NCBI RefSeq assembly: GCF_037126465.1
Contig: NC_088202.1
Span: forward strand, 85,788,160-85,852,159
Length of the DNA: 64,000 bases
Direction of reading: 5' to 3'
DNA from: Ornithodoros turicata
Taxonomy: Eukaryota; Arthropoda; Arachnida; Ixodida; Argasidae
Part shown: piece after piece, positions 31,897 to 42,312 of the stretch
Numbering within the stretch: position 1 is the stretch's first letter
Layout: every line of letters begins with the position of its first letter
Notes under the pieces: generated by a model
The model's database searches: none
Told to the model about the DNA's origin: nothing
Seen by the model: the letters and a program-made list of their open reading frames with translations, nothing else
Position numbers and translations under genes: made by a program

Positions 31897-32378
31897 TTGT
31901 AACGCTCACCGGATGAATTTATTGACGTCCGGGATACATTATTATATGATACACGCCTGTAAACTGTTTAAACACAGAAAAAGCCTCGAACACCGTCACA
32001 CACGCGTTACACGTCATGCCGCCATCTTACATTCTCTCCCCCTCTTCCTCCAGTCTCTTCCTCATGTCTTTCTCTCCGCCGCCTCGCTGGCGCCCCATCG
32101 TTCGCTCACCGGATGAATTTATTGACGTCCGGGATACATTATTATATGATACACGCCTGTAAACTGTTTAAACACAGAAAAAGCCTCGAACACCGTCACA
32201 CACGCGTTACACGCCATGCCGCCATCTTACATTCTCTCCCCCTCTTCCTCCAGTCTCTTCCTCATGTCTTTCTCTCCGCCGCCTCGCTGGCGCCCCATCG
32301 TTCTGTGCAGGCAAAGCGCCCGTACAGGCGCCCACCCCTAAGCGGTGACTGCTCGGATAAACTGCTACTTTCGCTACA
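31897..32378 (-). repeat. 3' LTR of gypsy element 2, with internal duplication
   Basis: 482 bp (minus-strand sense TGTAGCG...CGTTACA). It equals the 281-bp partner LTR plus a 201-bp tandem repeat: the block starting 'cgctcaccggatg' occurs at 31902 and again at 32103. The two copies within this LTR are nearly identical ('acacgtcatg' against 'acacgccatg'). The flanking ACTT at 31893-31896 is repeated at 38108-38111. Confidence 0.95.
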
Positions 32379-32504
32379 TTCGCCCACCCCAAAGCGGGAC
32401 ACGGTTCCGAAAGCGTTCCGTGGTCCGCCAAATAAACACAACCACACACTCAAAAGTTGCTCAGCAATCACACCTGGGCACACTTGTCAGCGCGACATGA
32501 AGAA

Positions 32505-34880
32505 CTACAAGGAATGTCCAACTTCCTCTTCAACCTCTGCTGTTCGCAGCGTTGCGCGTTTCAGCCGGCTGATATGTTGAACTGACTGCTTGCCGTCACG
32601 TTCAGCCACTTCATAGAGGTTGTGTCCACGTTGTTCAATGACCTGGGCAGGTCCTCTCCACCTTGGTGCAAACTTTCCAACAATGCCCTCTCTAGCATCT
32701 GACAGAGTCATCGTCTGTATCCAGACTAATTCCCCAGGTTCGTATGTTACCTCCTGTCGTGACTTGTCATAGTTCTTCTTTTGGCGAGTACTTGCTTGGT
32801 TCTGATTTTCACTCGCCCTTTTCCAAAGGAGTCGGAAGTGCTGAAGTTGTTCCTCAACAGCTGGCACTTCTGAAGTATCTTCACTTTGTAACCGTGAGGC
32901 CAAGGGCGTTCTGACGCGCCGTCCGTACTGAAGTTCCATGGCTGTATACCCAACTGACTCGTTCAGTGAGGTGTTGATAGCGTAACAGAGTGCCGGCAAC
33001 TTCGTGTCCCAGTCTTTGTGCTTTTCTTCTAGGTACGCCATCAAATATGACTTCACGTTGCGGTTTGCTCGCTCCACGGGATTGCAGTGTGGGCTGTATG
33101 CAGGGGAATGCTGAAGCTCTATTCCCCATAGCTCTAGGAGCTCTCCAAATTTCTTTGCCCGAAACTGTGGGCCGTTGTCTGTGATAATGATCCTTGGAGC
33201 CCCTATCTCGTAGAAAAGATAACTTAGTCGCTCTACAACCTTTTCCACGGTAGCTTCCGACAATGCGGTAGCCCACAAAAACTTCGTGAAAGTGTCCTGA
33301 ATCGTGAGAATACATCTTTTTCTTCCCGCTGTCAACGGGTATGGTCCCATGAGGTCCACACTTAGTCGATAGTTCGGCCCATGAGGTTCTCGGATAGCCA
33401 TTACGCCAGCAGGCTTGGTGTTTGTTGCTTTTGTTGTTTGGCATATTACACAGGATGCCACATAATCTCTCACCATGCCCCGCAATCCAGGCCAGGTGAA
33501 CTCTTCGGATACCCGGTGGTACGTGCGTTTGACACCGCCGTGTCCCGCGGTTTCAGCATCATGGCATTCGCGTAGGACTTCGCGTATTCGTACTTCTGGG
33601 ACCATCAGGCGCATATGGCTACCACCATCGTTTTCTATCGACTGATACCAGAGGGTCCCGAGCCTCTGACATTGTTCAGAATGTTGCTGGCGGTATTCCG
33701 CGATCCAAGGGCTATTTTCCTGATCCAAAGCCCATTCGGCACTGACATCAAGGGAGATCACTCTGAGGATGGCTTCGTTGGAGCTTTCCATTTCCGAGTC
33801 CCACTCGCTGCGGTTCTCTTCACCGTTGTCAACCAAAGGTGAGACTAGGTCACCTGTAGGGTGGCGCGACAAAGCGTCCGCACAGCAGTTGTCACTTCCC
33901 CTGATCTTCTCCATAGTGTAGTCGTACTCCTGTAAGGTGAGTGCCCACCGGGCCAGGCGTGCCGATTTGCATTTGTTGTCCTGTAGCCAAACTAATGCAC
34001 TACAGTCCGTACGGACGGTAAACTGCCGTCCAAGCAGATATTGCCGGAACTTGTCCACGGCACTCACAACCGCAAGGCACTCTCTTTCCATGACTGTGTA
34101 CCTCTGCTGTGCCTCCGTCAGAGTAGCGCTCATAAACTCCAGTGGGTGCTCGAACCCAGTGTCATCGGTCTGCAATAAAACAGCCCCAACTCCTACAGCG
34201 CTTGCGTCAGTAGCCAAAATGAATGGTTTGCTGAAATCAGGCAACCTTAGTGCAGGAGCACGAGCCATCTCCTCTTTCAGCTTAGTGAATGCGTCCTCCA
34301 TTTCTTCACTCCATTCCCATTGTTTCTTGCGTGAAGTTGCCCTCGCAAGAGGCTCTGCTATTGATGACGCGTGTTCGAGGTGTTGGCGATTCCAGTTTAC
34401 CATTCCAAGGAATCTTCTCAGTTCCCGCTTGTTACGTGGCCGTGGGTATTCCTGTATAGCCGCACATTTTGCCGGATCGATCTCCACACCTTTTGCTGAT
34501 ATGACGCGCCCTAGGAACTTTAGTTCGTCACGGAAGAACTGACACTTTTCCAGGTTGCAAGTAAGGCCACTTTGCTCCAGTCGTTCCAGCACTTCGGTGA
34601 GCCTTTGCTCTAGTTCTTCTCTTCCGCTTGCAAAGATGATGATATCATCCAAATACACCCAGCATGTGCGCCCAACTAGTCCCGTCAGAATTCTTTCCAT
34701 TATGCCCTGAAATACACCGGGAGCACACTTCAACCCAAAGGGCATCCTTGTGAACTCGTAAAGGCCGTTCGGGCCCTGGAATGCCGTGTATGGAATGCTT
34801 TCCTCGCTCATTGGCACGTGCCAATAGCCGTGCCGTAGATCCAGGGTTGTGTACACCGTGGAACCCGCAGAGCTCCTCAA
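32505..34880 (-). CDS. pol of gypsy element 2: RT palm, RNase H, integrase
   Basis: A 791-residue frame with no internal stop. RT: TTLDLRHGYWHVPM, EFTRMPFGLKCAPGVF and the catalytic YLDD at residues 76-79. RNase H, roughly 215-330: ILATDASAVGVGAVL (Asp), MERECLAVV (Glu) and VRTDCSALVWL (Asp). Integrase: zinc region with H-x6-H then C-x2-C (CHDAETAGHGG, CVICQ) near 445-495. Its core has Asp in SVDLMG, Asp in ITDNGPQF and Glu in NPVERANR. A C-terminal domain ends at ISRLKRATLR. The RT N-terminus lies upstream at 35570-35800, cut off by the TA insertion at 34883-35569. Apart from that the frame looks intact. No env frame follows. The Ty3/gypsy assignment rests on the RT-RH-IN order. Confidence 0.93.
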   Translation of the reverse strand: MRSSAGSTVYTTLDLRHGYWHVPMSEESIPYTAFQGPNGLYEFTRMPFGLKCAPGVFQGIMERILTGLVGRTCWVYLDDIIIFASGREELEQRLTEVLERLEQSGLTCNLEKCQFFRDELKFLGRVISAKGVEIDPAKCAAIQEYPRPRNKRELRRFLGMVNWNRQHLEHASSIAEPLARATSRKKQWEWSEEMEDAFTKLKEEMARAPALRLPDFSKPFILATDASAVGVGAVLLQTDDTGFEHPLEFMSATLTEAQQRYTVMERECLAVVSAVDKFRQYLLGRQFTVRTDCSALVWLQDNKCKSARLARWALTLQEYDYTMEKIRGSDNCCADALSRHPTGDLVSPLVDNGEENRSEWDSEMESSNEAILRVISLDVSAEWALDQENSPWIAEYRQQHSEQCQRLGTLWYQSIENDGGSHMRLMVPEVRIREVLRECHDAETAGHGGVKRTYHRVSEEFTWPGLRGMVRDYVASCVICQTTKATNTKPAGVMAIREPHGPNYRLSVDLMGPYPLTAGRKRCILTIQDTFTKFLWATALSEATVEKVVERLSYLFYEIGAPRIIITDNGPQFRAKKFGELLELWGIELQHSPAYSPHCNPVERANRNVKSYLMAYLEEKHKDWDTKLPALCYAINTSLNESVGYTAMELQYGRRVRTPLASRLQSEDTSEVPAVEEQLQHFRLLWKRASENQNQASTRQKKNYDKSRQEVTYEPGELVWIQTMTLSDAREGIVGKFAPRWRGPAQVIEQRGHNLYEVAERDGKQSVQHISRLKRATLRTAEVEEEVGHSL

Positions 34881-34882
34881 TA

Positions 34883-35569
34883 GAGAGTTTTAGCAAACGG
34901 AATCTGGCAGCTCCCGATCGTTAATAAATACGGTGAAATCGAACCGATGGTATCCGGAAAGAACGCCAGCACGAACACTTTTAGCAAACCGGAGGGAACC
35001 GGAGACGCGCTCGCTGCCCGCCGCCCGATATCTTTTTAGATGACAAAGAAGAGGACAGCCATTGAGAAGAAGAAGTTCTACTGCTGTCCGCATTTTGACG
35101 ATTGAGAGGACTTTCAAAGAACGATTGTGTGTGTGTTTTTTTTTTGTTTTTTTTCCTGACCGTGAACAGGTGCTGCTCGAAAAATGTGTGGACCTAAAGT
35201 GTATTCTTCGAAACTTGGAGGAAAGACAGTTGCGGCTACGTTATTCTTTTGTTTTTGCACGCTTGGAACAATGCTTACTGCTGCCGCAATGTAAGTGAAA
35301 TGCGCCGGAGACTCTCCGAGCTCCTCACAGAGAAAATAAAGGTAATCGGTGATCGTAAAACGCTTTCGGGCGGGTGTCGTACTAGCAGACGACGTAGCCG
35401 TTATGAGATTTTCCAACCGTAAGTATGTCCGGTAATGGCGGCTAGCGAGCGGAGCTCCGGCGACGGCCGGAGAGATACGGTGAGGGTGACGTCATCTGAG
35501 CATGCGCAGTTGTGTGGCCGGCCCGACGGTAATCTACCGAGCGGGAGGACGCACTTTGCTAAAACTCTC
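34883..35569. mobile_element. 687-bp TA element splitting gypsy 2 pol
   Basis: The ends are inverted: GAGAGTTTTAGCAAA at the left and TTTGCTAAAACTCTC at the right. TA lies at 34881-34882 and 35570-35571. Insertion plus duplicated TA equals 689 bp, which accounts for the frame offset between the two flanking coding frames. The interior has a second 'ttttagcaaaccgg' near the left end, T-runs and GC-rich right-end sequence ('cggccggagagat'), but no transposase. The host LTRs are almost identical, so this insertion must be recent. Confidence 0.9.
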
Positions 35570-37768
35570 TAATATCTCCCGCATATCGCGCAACGGTGCG
35601 GCATTACCGAGTTCTCGATTATTTATCTCGCGATAGTCCACACAAATCCTAACGCTGCCGTCTGCTTTTCTGACAGGCTGCAGAGGAGAGCACCAGGCGC
35701 TTGTACTTCGCCGAATAATTCCCGCCGCCTCCATCTTCTCCACAGTTTCTTGTATCTCCCTTTGCCACGCTGCCGGGAGGTTTCTGCGGTAGATGCGTAT
35801 CGGTGGGCCTTCGGACACGTGCAACTTGCACTGGTCTCTAGGATCTCCCGTCTTCCCAATCCTGTCTGAAAATACACTTGGGAATCTGTCCACCCATTTT
35901 GATGCAACGCTGTCACCAACGAGGTTGTTAACGTACATCATATCATCCGTCTGAGCAAACGACGTCACTTGATCCCGCTGGTCCGTCAGCAGACGGTGGC
36001 GTACCAAAAATGACGCTCCCAGTACGAAATCTGTAGCTTGTACCGGTACCACCTGGAAGGGTATCCACTCTGTTTGATCTCTCCATGTGACCTCGATGTC
36101 TAATCCACCAACAGTAGTCAGGTTACTGCTGTCATGTTGGTACAGTTCGAGTCGTCCAATGCTGCCCCTACGAGTGTTGACCTTTCCGCTGGCATTCCGC
36201 AAAAACTGTACGGATACGAGGTTCGCATCTGATCCACTGTCCAACAGCGCACGTGCCACTTTCTCCCCAACCGTCAGTTCTATCACTGGCCGGTGGTGTA
36301 GGTCGTTCATGGGCAACCTGTCCGGTCTTGTGTTGATGTCATAAAGTCCAGACAGTTCGTTCACAGATGTTGACACTTCACAGGTGAGGCCGCACACGTT
36401 GAGTTGGGAGCTCACTTCTTCCGGGTCCCCCACGCCCGTCCTCTGGAAAGCTTGCGTGGTGCCTTCCTCTTCAGACACCAACACACACGTCACTCGCTGT
36501 TCCGGGAGAGGTTCACTGTCACGAGGGCTCGGCGGTCGTGGACAGCGGTTTATGAGATGCCCCATCTCACCGCACCGGAAGCAACTCCGTTTCTCCTTCT
36601 TGCTTGTCGCTTGGCTTGGCTTCTGGTTTGTTGAACCCTCTTTGACAATCTCTGACCTGTCCTTGTCAGCCTGGTCATCAGCCTTTTCTGCCGTTGCCTT
36701 TCTTTCCCTCTTGGGTGTCTTCTCCTGTCCGGGTAGACTACCCATTGTTTTCTGGCGATGGGTCACATCATCTAAGGCATCAAAATAACGATTCAACACC
36801 TGAGTCAGCTGCTCCACCGTCGTGCACTCTCGGACGTCTGTATGCCACTGCAGCTGGGCTGGCAATCCCTCATAAATAGTAGTTAGGAACTGCGGCGACG
36901 AATCTCGAAATCCTGCTTGATGTACCAGTGCACGGACGCGGTCTACATAGTCCGCAGGGCGCTCATTACTTGCCATTACAACGCGGGATAGAGCCAGCTG
37001 TGCTTCTCGAATTCCCCGAGTAGACGTGAAGCGCTCAACAAACTTTTGACGCCATGTCTCCCAGTCACGGAATGTTCGAGCCGCCATCTGTCCCCACTCA
37101 TGGGCATGTCCTACAAGACGCTTGCGCAGTGCTACAATTGCTGCTCTGTCGGACACGCCGTAGGTTTCTATCTCGTCTTCTACACGACGTAGGAATAACA
37201 AAGCGTCGTCGTTTTTGCCGTTGAACTTGAGACCCTCCAAGAAGTCTCGTGGCACTTCCAAATTGTCATTATCTCCCTGTCTTGAGGACTCACTTGAACG
37301 CCAAGGCTCATCGTTGCTCTCCCATCTTGTCCACGGCTGCGTCCGGCGTTCACCAGGGTTCAGATTGTATCGAGCACCAAGCAGTGATTCTCTCTCCGGA
37401 GTTCCATTCAAGCTAGATTGCCCATCCACCTGGGCAGCGAAAGGGACTCCCGTAGCAACCACTCTTGCGTGCACGTCACTCGACACGCGGGGATATCCAA
37501 CACCCCTTCTGTCGGCGTTTGCCGCCGCGCCGCCGAGATTCTCTACCTGAACCGTATCGCATTGCACAGACGCATCAACGCCCGGGACTTTGGACTGTCG
37601 GCCGCCGTTTCGACATTCTTGGGCGACAATTTTGTCCAATATCTGTGCTAGAGCATCTATCTTCTGGCTCACCTTGCTTTCAAGCGTAGCCATGCTTGCA
37701 CGAAGCTCAGCAATGTCGCCTTCACGAGCGTTCGCCTCATCGGAGACCTTCCTTTTGTTCTTCGGCAT
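35570..37768 (-). CDS. gag, protease and RT N-terminus of gypsy element 2
   Basis: The frame is 744 residues (37768-35534), the last dozen or so encoded by the TA insertion. Residues 1-50: charged N-terminus with a heptad-like helix (IAELRASMATLESKVSQKID). Residues 175-335: capsid-like helical region (FLEGLKFNGKNDDALLFLRR, FVERFTSTRG). A CCHC nucleocapsid knuckle (CFRCGEMGHLINRC) lies at 396-409. The aspartic protease active site LLDSGSDANLV lies near 508-518. RT fingers begin near 690 (STSAWCSPLQPVRKADG, RICVDYREIN). The start ATG at 37766-37768 lies about 60 bp inside the 5' LTR boundary. gag and pol share one frame here, so no frameshift signal is needed before the RT. Confidence 0.92.
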
Positions 37769-37826
37769 GACCGTCTTGTTGTGTCGCTGATCACGGCTTC
37801 TTCAGACGCTGGCCTGCTAGCTCAAC
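37769..37826 (-). promoter_or_regulatory. Leader of gypsy element 2
   Basis: A 58-bp leader between the 5' LTR and the gag start. The minus-strand sequence next to the LTR is 'gttgagctagcaggccag'. It lacks a TGG at the LTR edge, so the primer-binding site is not obvious and may be offset or non-canonical. Confidence 0.5.
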
Positions 37827-38107
37827 TGTAACGCTCACCGGATGAATTTATTGACGTCCGGGATACATTATTATATGATACACGCCTGTAAACTTTTTAA
37901 ACACAGAAAAAGCCTCGAACACCGTCACACACGCGTTACACGTCATGCCGCCATCTTACATTCTCTCCCCCTCTTCCTCCAGTCTCTTCCTCATGTCTTT
38001 CTCTCCGCCGCCTCGCTGGCGCCCCATCGTTCTGTGCAGGCAAAGCGCCCGTACAGGCGCCCACCCCTAAGCGGTGACTGCTCGGATAAACTGCTACTTT
38101 CGCTACA
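37827..38107 (-). repeat. 5' LTR of gypsy element 2
   Basis: 281 bp. Only one or two substitutions separate it from the corresponding part of 31897-32378, which indicates a recent insertion. Flanked by ACTT at 38108-38111. It would carry the promoter and polyadenylation signals of the element. Confidence 0.95.
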
Positions 38108-38262
38108 ACTTGCTGAATTTGTGTCACGCACTGGATTTAACCTATCACTCTAACCTTATCTTATAACAATTTTTACTTCGGTTATACATCGTTTTGTCGA
38201 ATTATAGCCCTTGTCGCTGCTGCACCCCAAAAACCTAATCATCATCATCATCATCAATTACT
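38108..38262 (+). mobile_element. Possible LINE 3' tail right of gypsy 2
   Basis: Reads 'ctaaccttatcttata', 'cctaatcatcatcatcatca', with an (ATC)n end at about 38236-38256. It may be the continuation of the interrupted plus-strand LINE at 30686-31830, with gypsy 2 inserted in its 3' region. That is inference from orientation and tail style. Confidence 0.35.
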
Positions 38263-39727
38263 TTTTTTACAAGGGCTAGTTGGTGACATAATGAATGTTT
38301 CAGTGACAATAACTCCCTCTAGTGAATCAGAGTTAAGCGTTCAATTGAAGTCAAGGGACCGTTGATCTCGGTCCAAATGTTAATCGGCGTTTGTGAAACC
38401 GGTCCTTAGAATGGTATTCAGCGTCCGTGGGAGCTTTCGGTTACATTTTCGTGCCTGACGTTAATCGACGGTGTCCGACACGGGTTTCAAATTCCCGCGC
38501 ATGAGCTTACATTTCCATCCCCCGTTTTCTCGGAACGCAATTTTCACAGGGGAATGGTTTCTCTAATGAAATCTCAAGTTTCTCTAACCTTTTAGAATAC
38601 TGTTTGAGTCAATGCATGAAGACATCGGTTCCGTTGCTGTATTAGGCAACAAACCTCCCATTCGTAGACTTCTTCTACCCTGTAGAGAATGTCTTCAAAC
38701 TTTTAAAGAATCTGGAACAAACTTTTTTGATAACTCAGCTTGAGAGGCCATGTAATGCCATGTTATTCGATTAGCTCGAATTGACGGTTTGAGCGCGAAG
38801 CCTGAACGCTACCGCCCGGCCATCCCATTATCAGCGAGTTAAGGTGCGTACCCTAATGAGCCCAAGTGCTGCGTATCCAGCGGGCTCGCATTGTACTTCA
38901 GATAAAGAACCACATTAGCGTATTCAGTGCCACCTGAAGCGTTTTAGTTGCGCTTTGTTAGACTTGGTTCGGGTCTGGGACGTGCGTGAAGTGCTCGTCT
39001 AGGCATCTGAACTTTGGTATTGTGGAAACTATCGATGTGATTTTCTTCGCTCAGTAACAGCGGCGCACTGGAGACGACTGACATGTACTTTACTGCTGAT
39101 TATATTGATATTGGTTTATGATACTATCCCCGGGCACTGAGCCAAGCTACCGTGCTGCATTCGCATGGTCCTCTGATAGAACGAAGGTCCCACAAAGCCT
39201 CACGAGACCAGTAGTACTTCCCCACACGCTGGCTGGCGCTGCAGTGGACCTTTATTATTGTTGATTTCCGAAGTCGATTGAACTTCGCTTGAATTGCTTA
39301 TCTGGAATTTCGTCTTCCTTCATGTAAAAGAACAGAATAAGATCCTGGTCATCGACACGCCACATCAAACAAGGCACATACTTGCTGGCGATGGAGACAC
39401 AGAAGGAGGTTTACTCAGCCACTTATTTTGGGCAAATTAGATCGCAGTAATTGAGTTACTCGATCAGAAGTTGCCAGCGTCCTAATGTTTATTATATCAG
39501 GGAGTGAGGGAAACCAACTGTCGTGACAATTGCATCATGGTGGCTATCCCTAACTGGTCACTTTTTCTCCCACTTGTATGTAGTGCAGATTTAATGCGCG
39601 AAAAGTCCTTGAAGACGGAACCATTTTAGATCATTCGAGACAAAAATCAGCTTCGACATCCACACTTTCTCTACAAGAAATGTCAAATGATATATATTGT
39701 GGTGTGGTACGCATGCAATGATATATA
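38263..39727. other. No gene recognised
   Basis: About 1.4 kb without a recognisable coding or repeat motif. Confidence 0.45.
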
Positions 39728-39838
39728 CAGGATATTTCACCGAACGTGAAAAAAAAAAAAAAAAAAGAAAGAACGAATCGTAATAAAAAATGTACTTTTC
39801 TGAACATATAGTGTCAACGCTTATTACCTCGGGGGAGA

Positions 39839-39903
39839 GAGAGAGAGAGATACATGATGACGATGATATGGGGATGACTTCCGCTCGTTGAGCAGAATGC
39901 TAT
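39839..39903 (-). mobile_element. 65-bp LINE 3'-end insertion with 11-bp duplication
   Basis: Flanked by CTCGGGGGAGA at 39828-39838 and 39904-39914. The other arm of the host element shows the empty site. On the minus strand the insert reads 'agcattctgctcaacgagcg', 'catccccatatcatcgtc' and a (TC)n tail. This is the terminal layout of the alpha-type LINEs, so it is a minimal, extremely 5'-truncated retrotransposition event. Confidence 0.75.
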
Positions 39904-40439
39904 CTCGGGGGAGATTTTGCCATGACATCTGAGAACTGTTATCAAACTTATTTCGCGAGAAATTGAATTTTTCCAATTGAACCCCGAATTTGCGAAGTCA
40001 ACCTCACGTTTCCTTTTTTCCTTTTGTTTGACAGAAGCAAAAAGTGCATGCCGGATATACCCCATTCAACTGCAAAATACATTCACTACTACAATACTGA
40101 TGAAAAAATTGCGAAAAACGTCATTTCGAGGTGCGCAAATTGCCGGCCGCGCTAAGGTATCCCATGAAAGCGATGCGAGGAGGCAATGTTCTTGCTCTTT
40201 CACTTTCCCTTTTCCAAGCTTCTGCTGATAATGGCAGCATGATTGCAACGCAAAGTTATCTGAAACAAGAGCGAGAAGGCAACAGGAAGGGGCGGGTGAC
40301 CGTTTTTCTTCTGCCGCGTCTTGCATTAATTTAACGGAGAACTGAGCTCAGCGGGCAATTTGCCCGCTTCGAAACGATGTTCTTCTTTTTTTTTTTTTTT
40401 CAGCTAATTCTAAAGCAGTAAGGAATGTGTTTTACAATG

Positions 40440-40711
40440 AAATGGGGAGGGGGAATATGTTTATTGAAAAAAGAAAAAGGGAGGAAAGGTTAGTTAGGAT
40501 GGGGGGATATGTTTATTACTAAAGAAAAAGGAAAAAAGGCAGGTAAAAAGGAAAGGTCAGCCAGGCAGAAGCCGACTTGCTATTCCTTGTAAAAAAGAAG
40601 AAAAAAAAACAGAAAAGGAGAAAGACGTAAACTGCACATGGGCAGCAGGGGGGCATGAGTACACGATCGCTCAGAGGCAGTCCAGGTGCCCAGGGTCAAA
40701 CAGGAAGCATA
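40440..40711 (-). mobile_element. 3' UTR of LINE delta
   Basis: The minus strand carries pyrimidine-rich stretches and two copies of 'aataaacatatcccc' (ending near 40500 and 40440), each containing AATAAA. The 13555-13958 fragment has the related 'aaacatatcccccgtccc' and 'gcaagctggcaataacc' motifs. Confidence 0.6.
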
Positions 40712-41465
40712 TTAGCGCTCTGAACAGCCCATTGCTTGTAGGGTGGCCAAAGAGAGGTCTCTGTGCCCCAGGGCAGACAGGCGGTGCGTGAGTGCGGTCC
40801 GAGGAGCGGCATATCTTGGGCAGGTCAAGAGATGAGTGTCGGCGTCGGTGGAGCAGGAGGAGCACGCCGAAGAGGGACGCTGCTTGATCGTGAACAGGAA
40901 CGATGGAGTACGGGCAACATTCAGGCGAAGACGATGGAGAGCTGACTCTTCCTTTAGAGACAGCCGTAGCGACACACTGAATGCCATCTTCGGGTCAATG
41001 CGGTCGAGGAAGTGTTTGCATGCTGCGACAGTGTTTTCCATGAAAAGGCGAGTGTCGGAGGAAAGGCGCAGTCGGATGTGTATGCGGCAGACGGATGGTG
41101 ATAACGGGATGACAGTGTTGCACTCAGCTGCGCCATGAGCGTTCCTCGCGGCTATATCGGCACGTGTGTTTCCCGGCAAGCCAATGTGGCTTGGCACCCA
41201 CTGAAACCACGCGTAGTGGCCGGAGGTGACGAGGAGGTTGTGCACAATCAGGATCAGTGAACGGACATCAGAGACAACTTGCGAGCGAGGCAAAGGCAGT
41301 GCCTCCAGCGCCGACTTGCTGTCAGTGAGGACTGTCCAGCTTCCAGGTGGACGAGAGGATATGAACTTCAGTGCTTCGTGAATGGCTACAAGCTCCGCTA
41401 CGGTGGACGACGGGGAAGCTTGAAGGCTTGTTCGATGTTTTCGGAAGGGAGGAACAGTGCTGCTG
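40712..41465 (-). pseudogene. LINE RNase H and C-terminus (delta family)
   Basis: The frame 41293-40712 (193 residues) has the RNase H end WVPSHIGLPGNTRADIAA, the connector LHRLRLNVARTPSFL and a weak zinc tail (CSSCSTDADTHLLTCPRY). The upstream part of RNase H is in a neighbouring frame: AELVAIHEALKF with the Glu and LTDSKSALEA with an Asp, at about 41300-41420. The first acidic motif is missing, because the domain is fused directly to endonuclease sequence at about 41465-41490. It cannot be active. Confidence 0.8.
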
Positions 41466-41965
41466 TGGAGACAGGTAAGGGGGGGGGGGGACGCTATCTA
41501 GTAGCGCCGCGATCTCGCGCACATTGTAAGCAACAGCCGGCGATACGTACAGTGAGACGGCGGTGAACACAACCTCACCCAAGCGAACGGTGCAACAGGC
41601 GTACTCACCCACTCCTGTGCAAGGAACAGCTCTCTTTACTGCCGGTATGTCTGACCGGACGAAGAGTGCGGCACGGCTTGTCCTGTTTGGGGGGCGCGAG
41701 GTGAAGGTAATATAGTTCGACAGGCGGAAATGTCCATTGATGCCACACTCCGAGATACACATTATAGGAAACTTGTGCCGCCATGCGAACTGGCGAAAAT
41801 CAGACGTTTTAGAACAAAGGCTTCTTGCGTTCCACTGGAAGACTGTGGTCGTTCGGTGCTACAGGGGAGGGGAGTCCGTTGCTCTTCTGTCCATGCAGGG
41901 TGCGTGCGTGCGATCAATGGAGAGGCCTACGGCTTAGGCTACTTAGAACCTTGAGCCGAAGGCAA
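41466..41965 (-). pseudogene. LINE endonuclease (APE-type) N-terminal part
   Basis: The minus strand begins VFQWNARSLCSKTSDF near 41870, then CISECGINGHFRLSNY with the catalytic Glu. Then come SRAALFVRSDIPAVKRAV and VVFTAVSLYVSPAV, all in the order of apurinic-endonuclease-like domains that nick target DNA. After about 120 residues the sequence runs into RNase H. The second half of the endonuclease and the whole RT are deleted. The first segment has a stop upstream, so the true start is not present. Confidence 0.75.
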
Positions 41966-42312
41966 AGATGGTTGAGATGGCCCGTTCTAGCTGCCGGATC
42001 GATTGTGCCTCGGCAATGGCCGCAGATTCGGGGCTGGATGGGGTAAATGCGACGTGCCTTCCTGTTTCTGTAAAAAAAGAAAAAAAGAAAAACGAGAGGT
42101 TGACTTGGCCAATTTCGGAGATGAAATGGGAAAATTCAATGTCTCTCGAATTCAGATAAAAGCGCTCAGAAGCCACGGCAAAATCTCCCCCTAGGTAAAT
42201 AACGTTGACCCCATAGAATTCGGACACGTAGACTTTTTCGTACAATTTCTTTATTTTGTTTAATTTTTCACGTTAAGTGAAACACCCTGTATACCGTTTG
42301 GTAAGTCATAGG

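Larger units (their letters stand above)
39728..42289. mobile_element. Long-inverted-repeat (foldback-like) element with nested LINEs
   Basis: Ends CAGGATATTTCAC and (inverted) CAGGGTGTTTCAC, flanked by TA at 39726-39727 and 42290-42291. Inverted similarity extends about 300 bp inward: 'gggggagattttgcc', then 'attgaatttt', then 'aagtcaacctcacgttt' on the left, and their reverse complements at 42085-42195. Inside are a 65-bp LINE tail at 39839-39903 and a LINE of about 1.5 kb at 40440-41960. Without these the element would be roughly 1 kb. No transposase is seen. TA flanks suggest Tc1/mariner-type mobilisation. Confidence 0.75.

Noticed and set aside
32379..32504. An env-like gene downstream of gypsy 2 pol
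   Set aside because: Only about 126 bp separate the pol stop from the 3' LTR, so there is no room for an envelope gene.
31751..32580. Repeated open frames beginning MNLLTSGIHYYMIH near both ends of gypsy 2
   Set aside because: They are translations of the LTR on the antisense strand and recur because the LTR recurs. No independent gene is implied.
37809..37826. A canonical primer-binding site in gypsy 2
   Set aside because: The sequence next to the 5' LTR does not begin with TGG and I could not match it to a tRNA 3' end.
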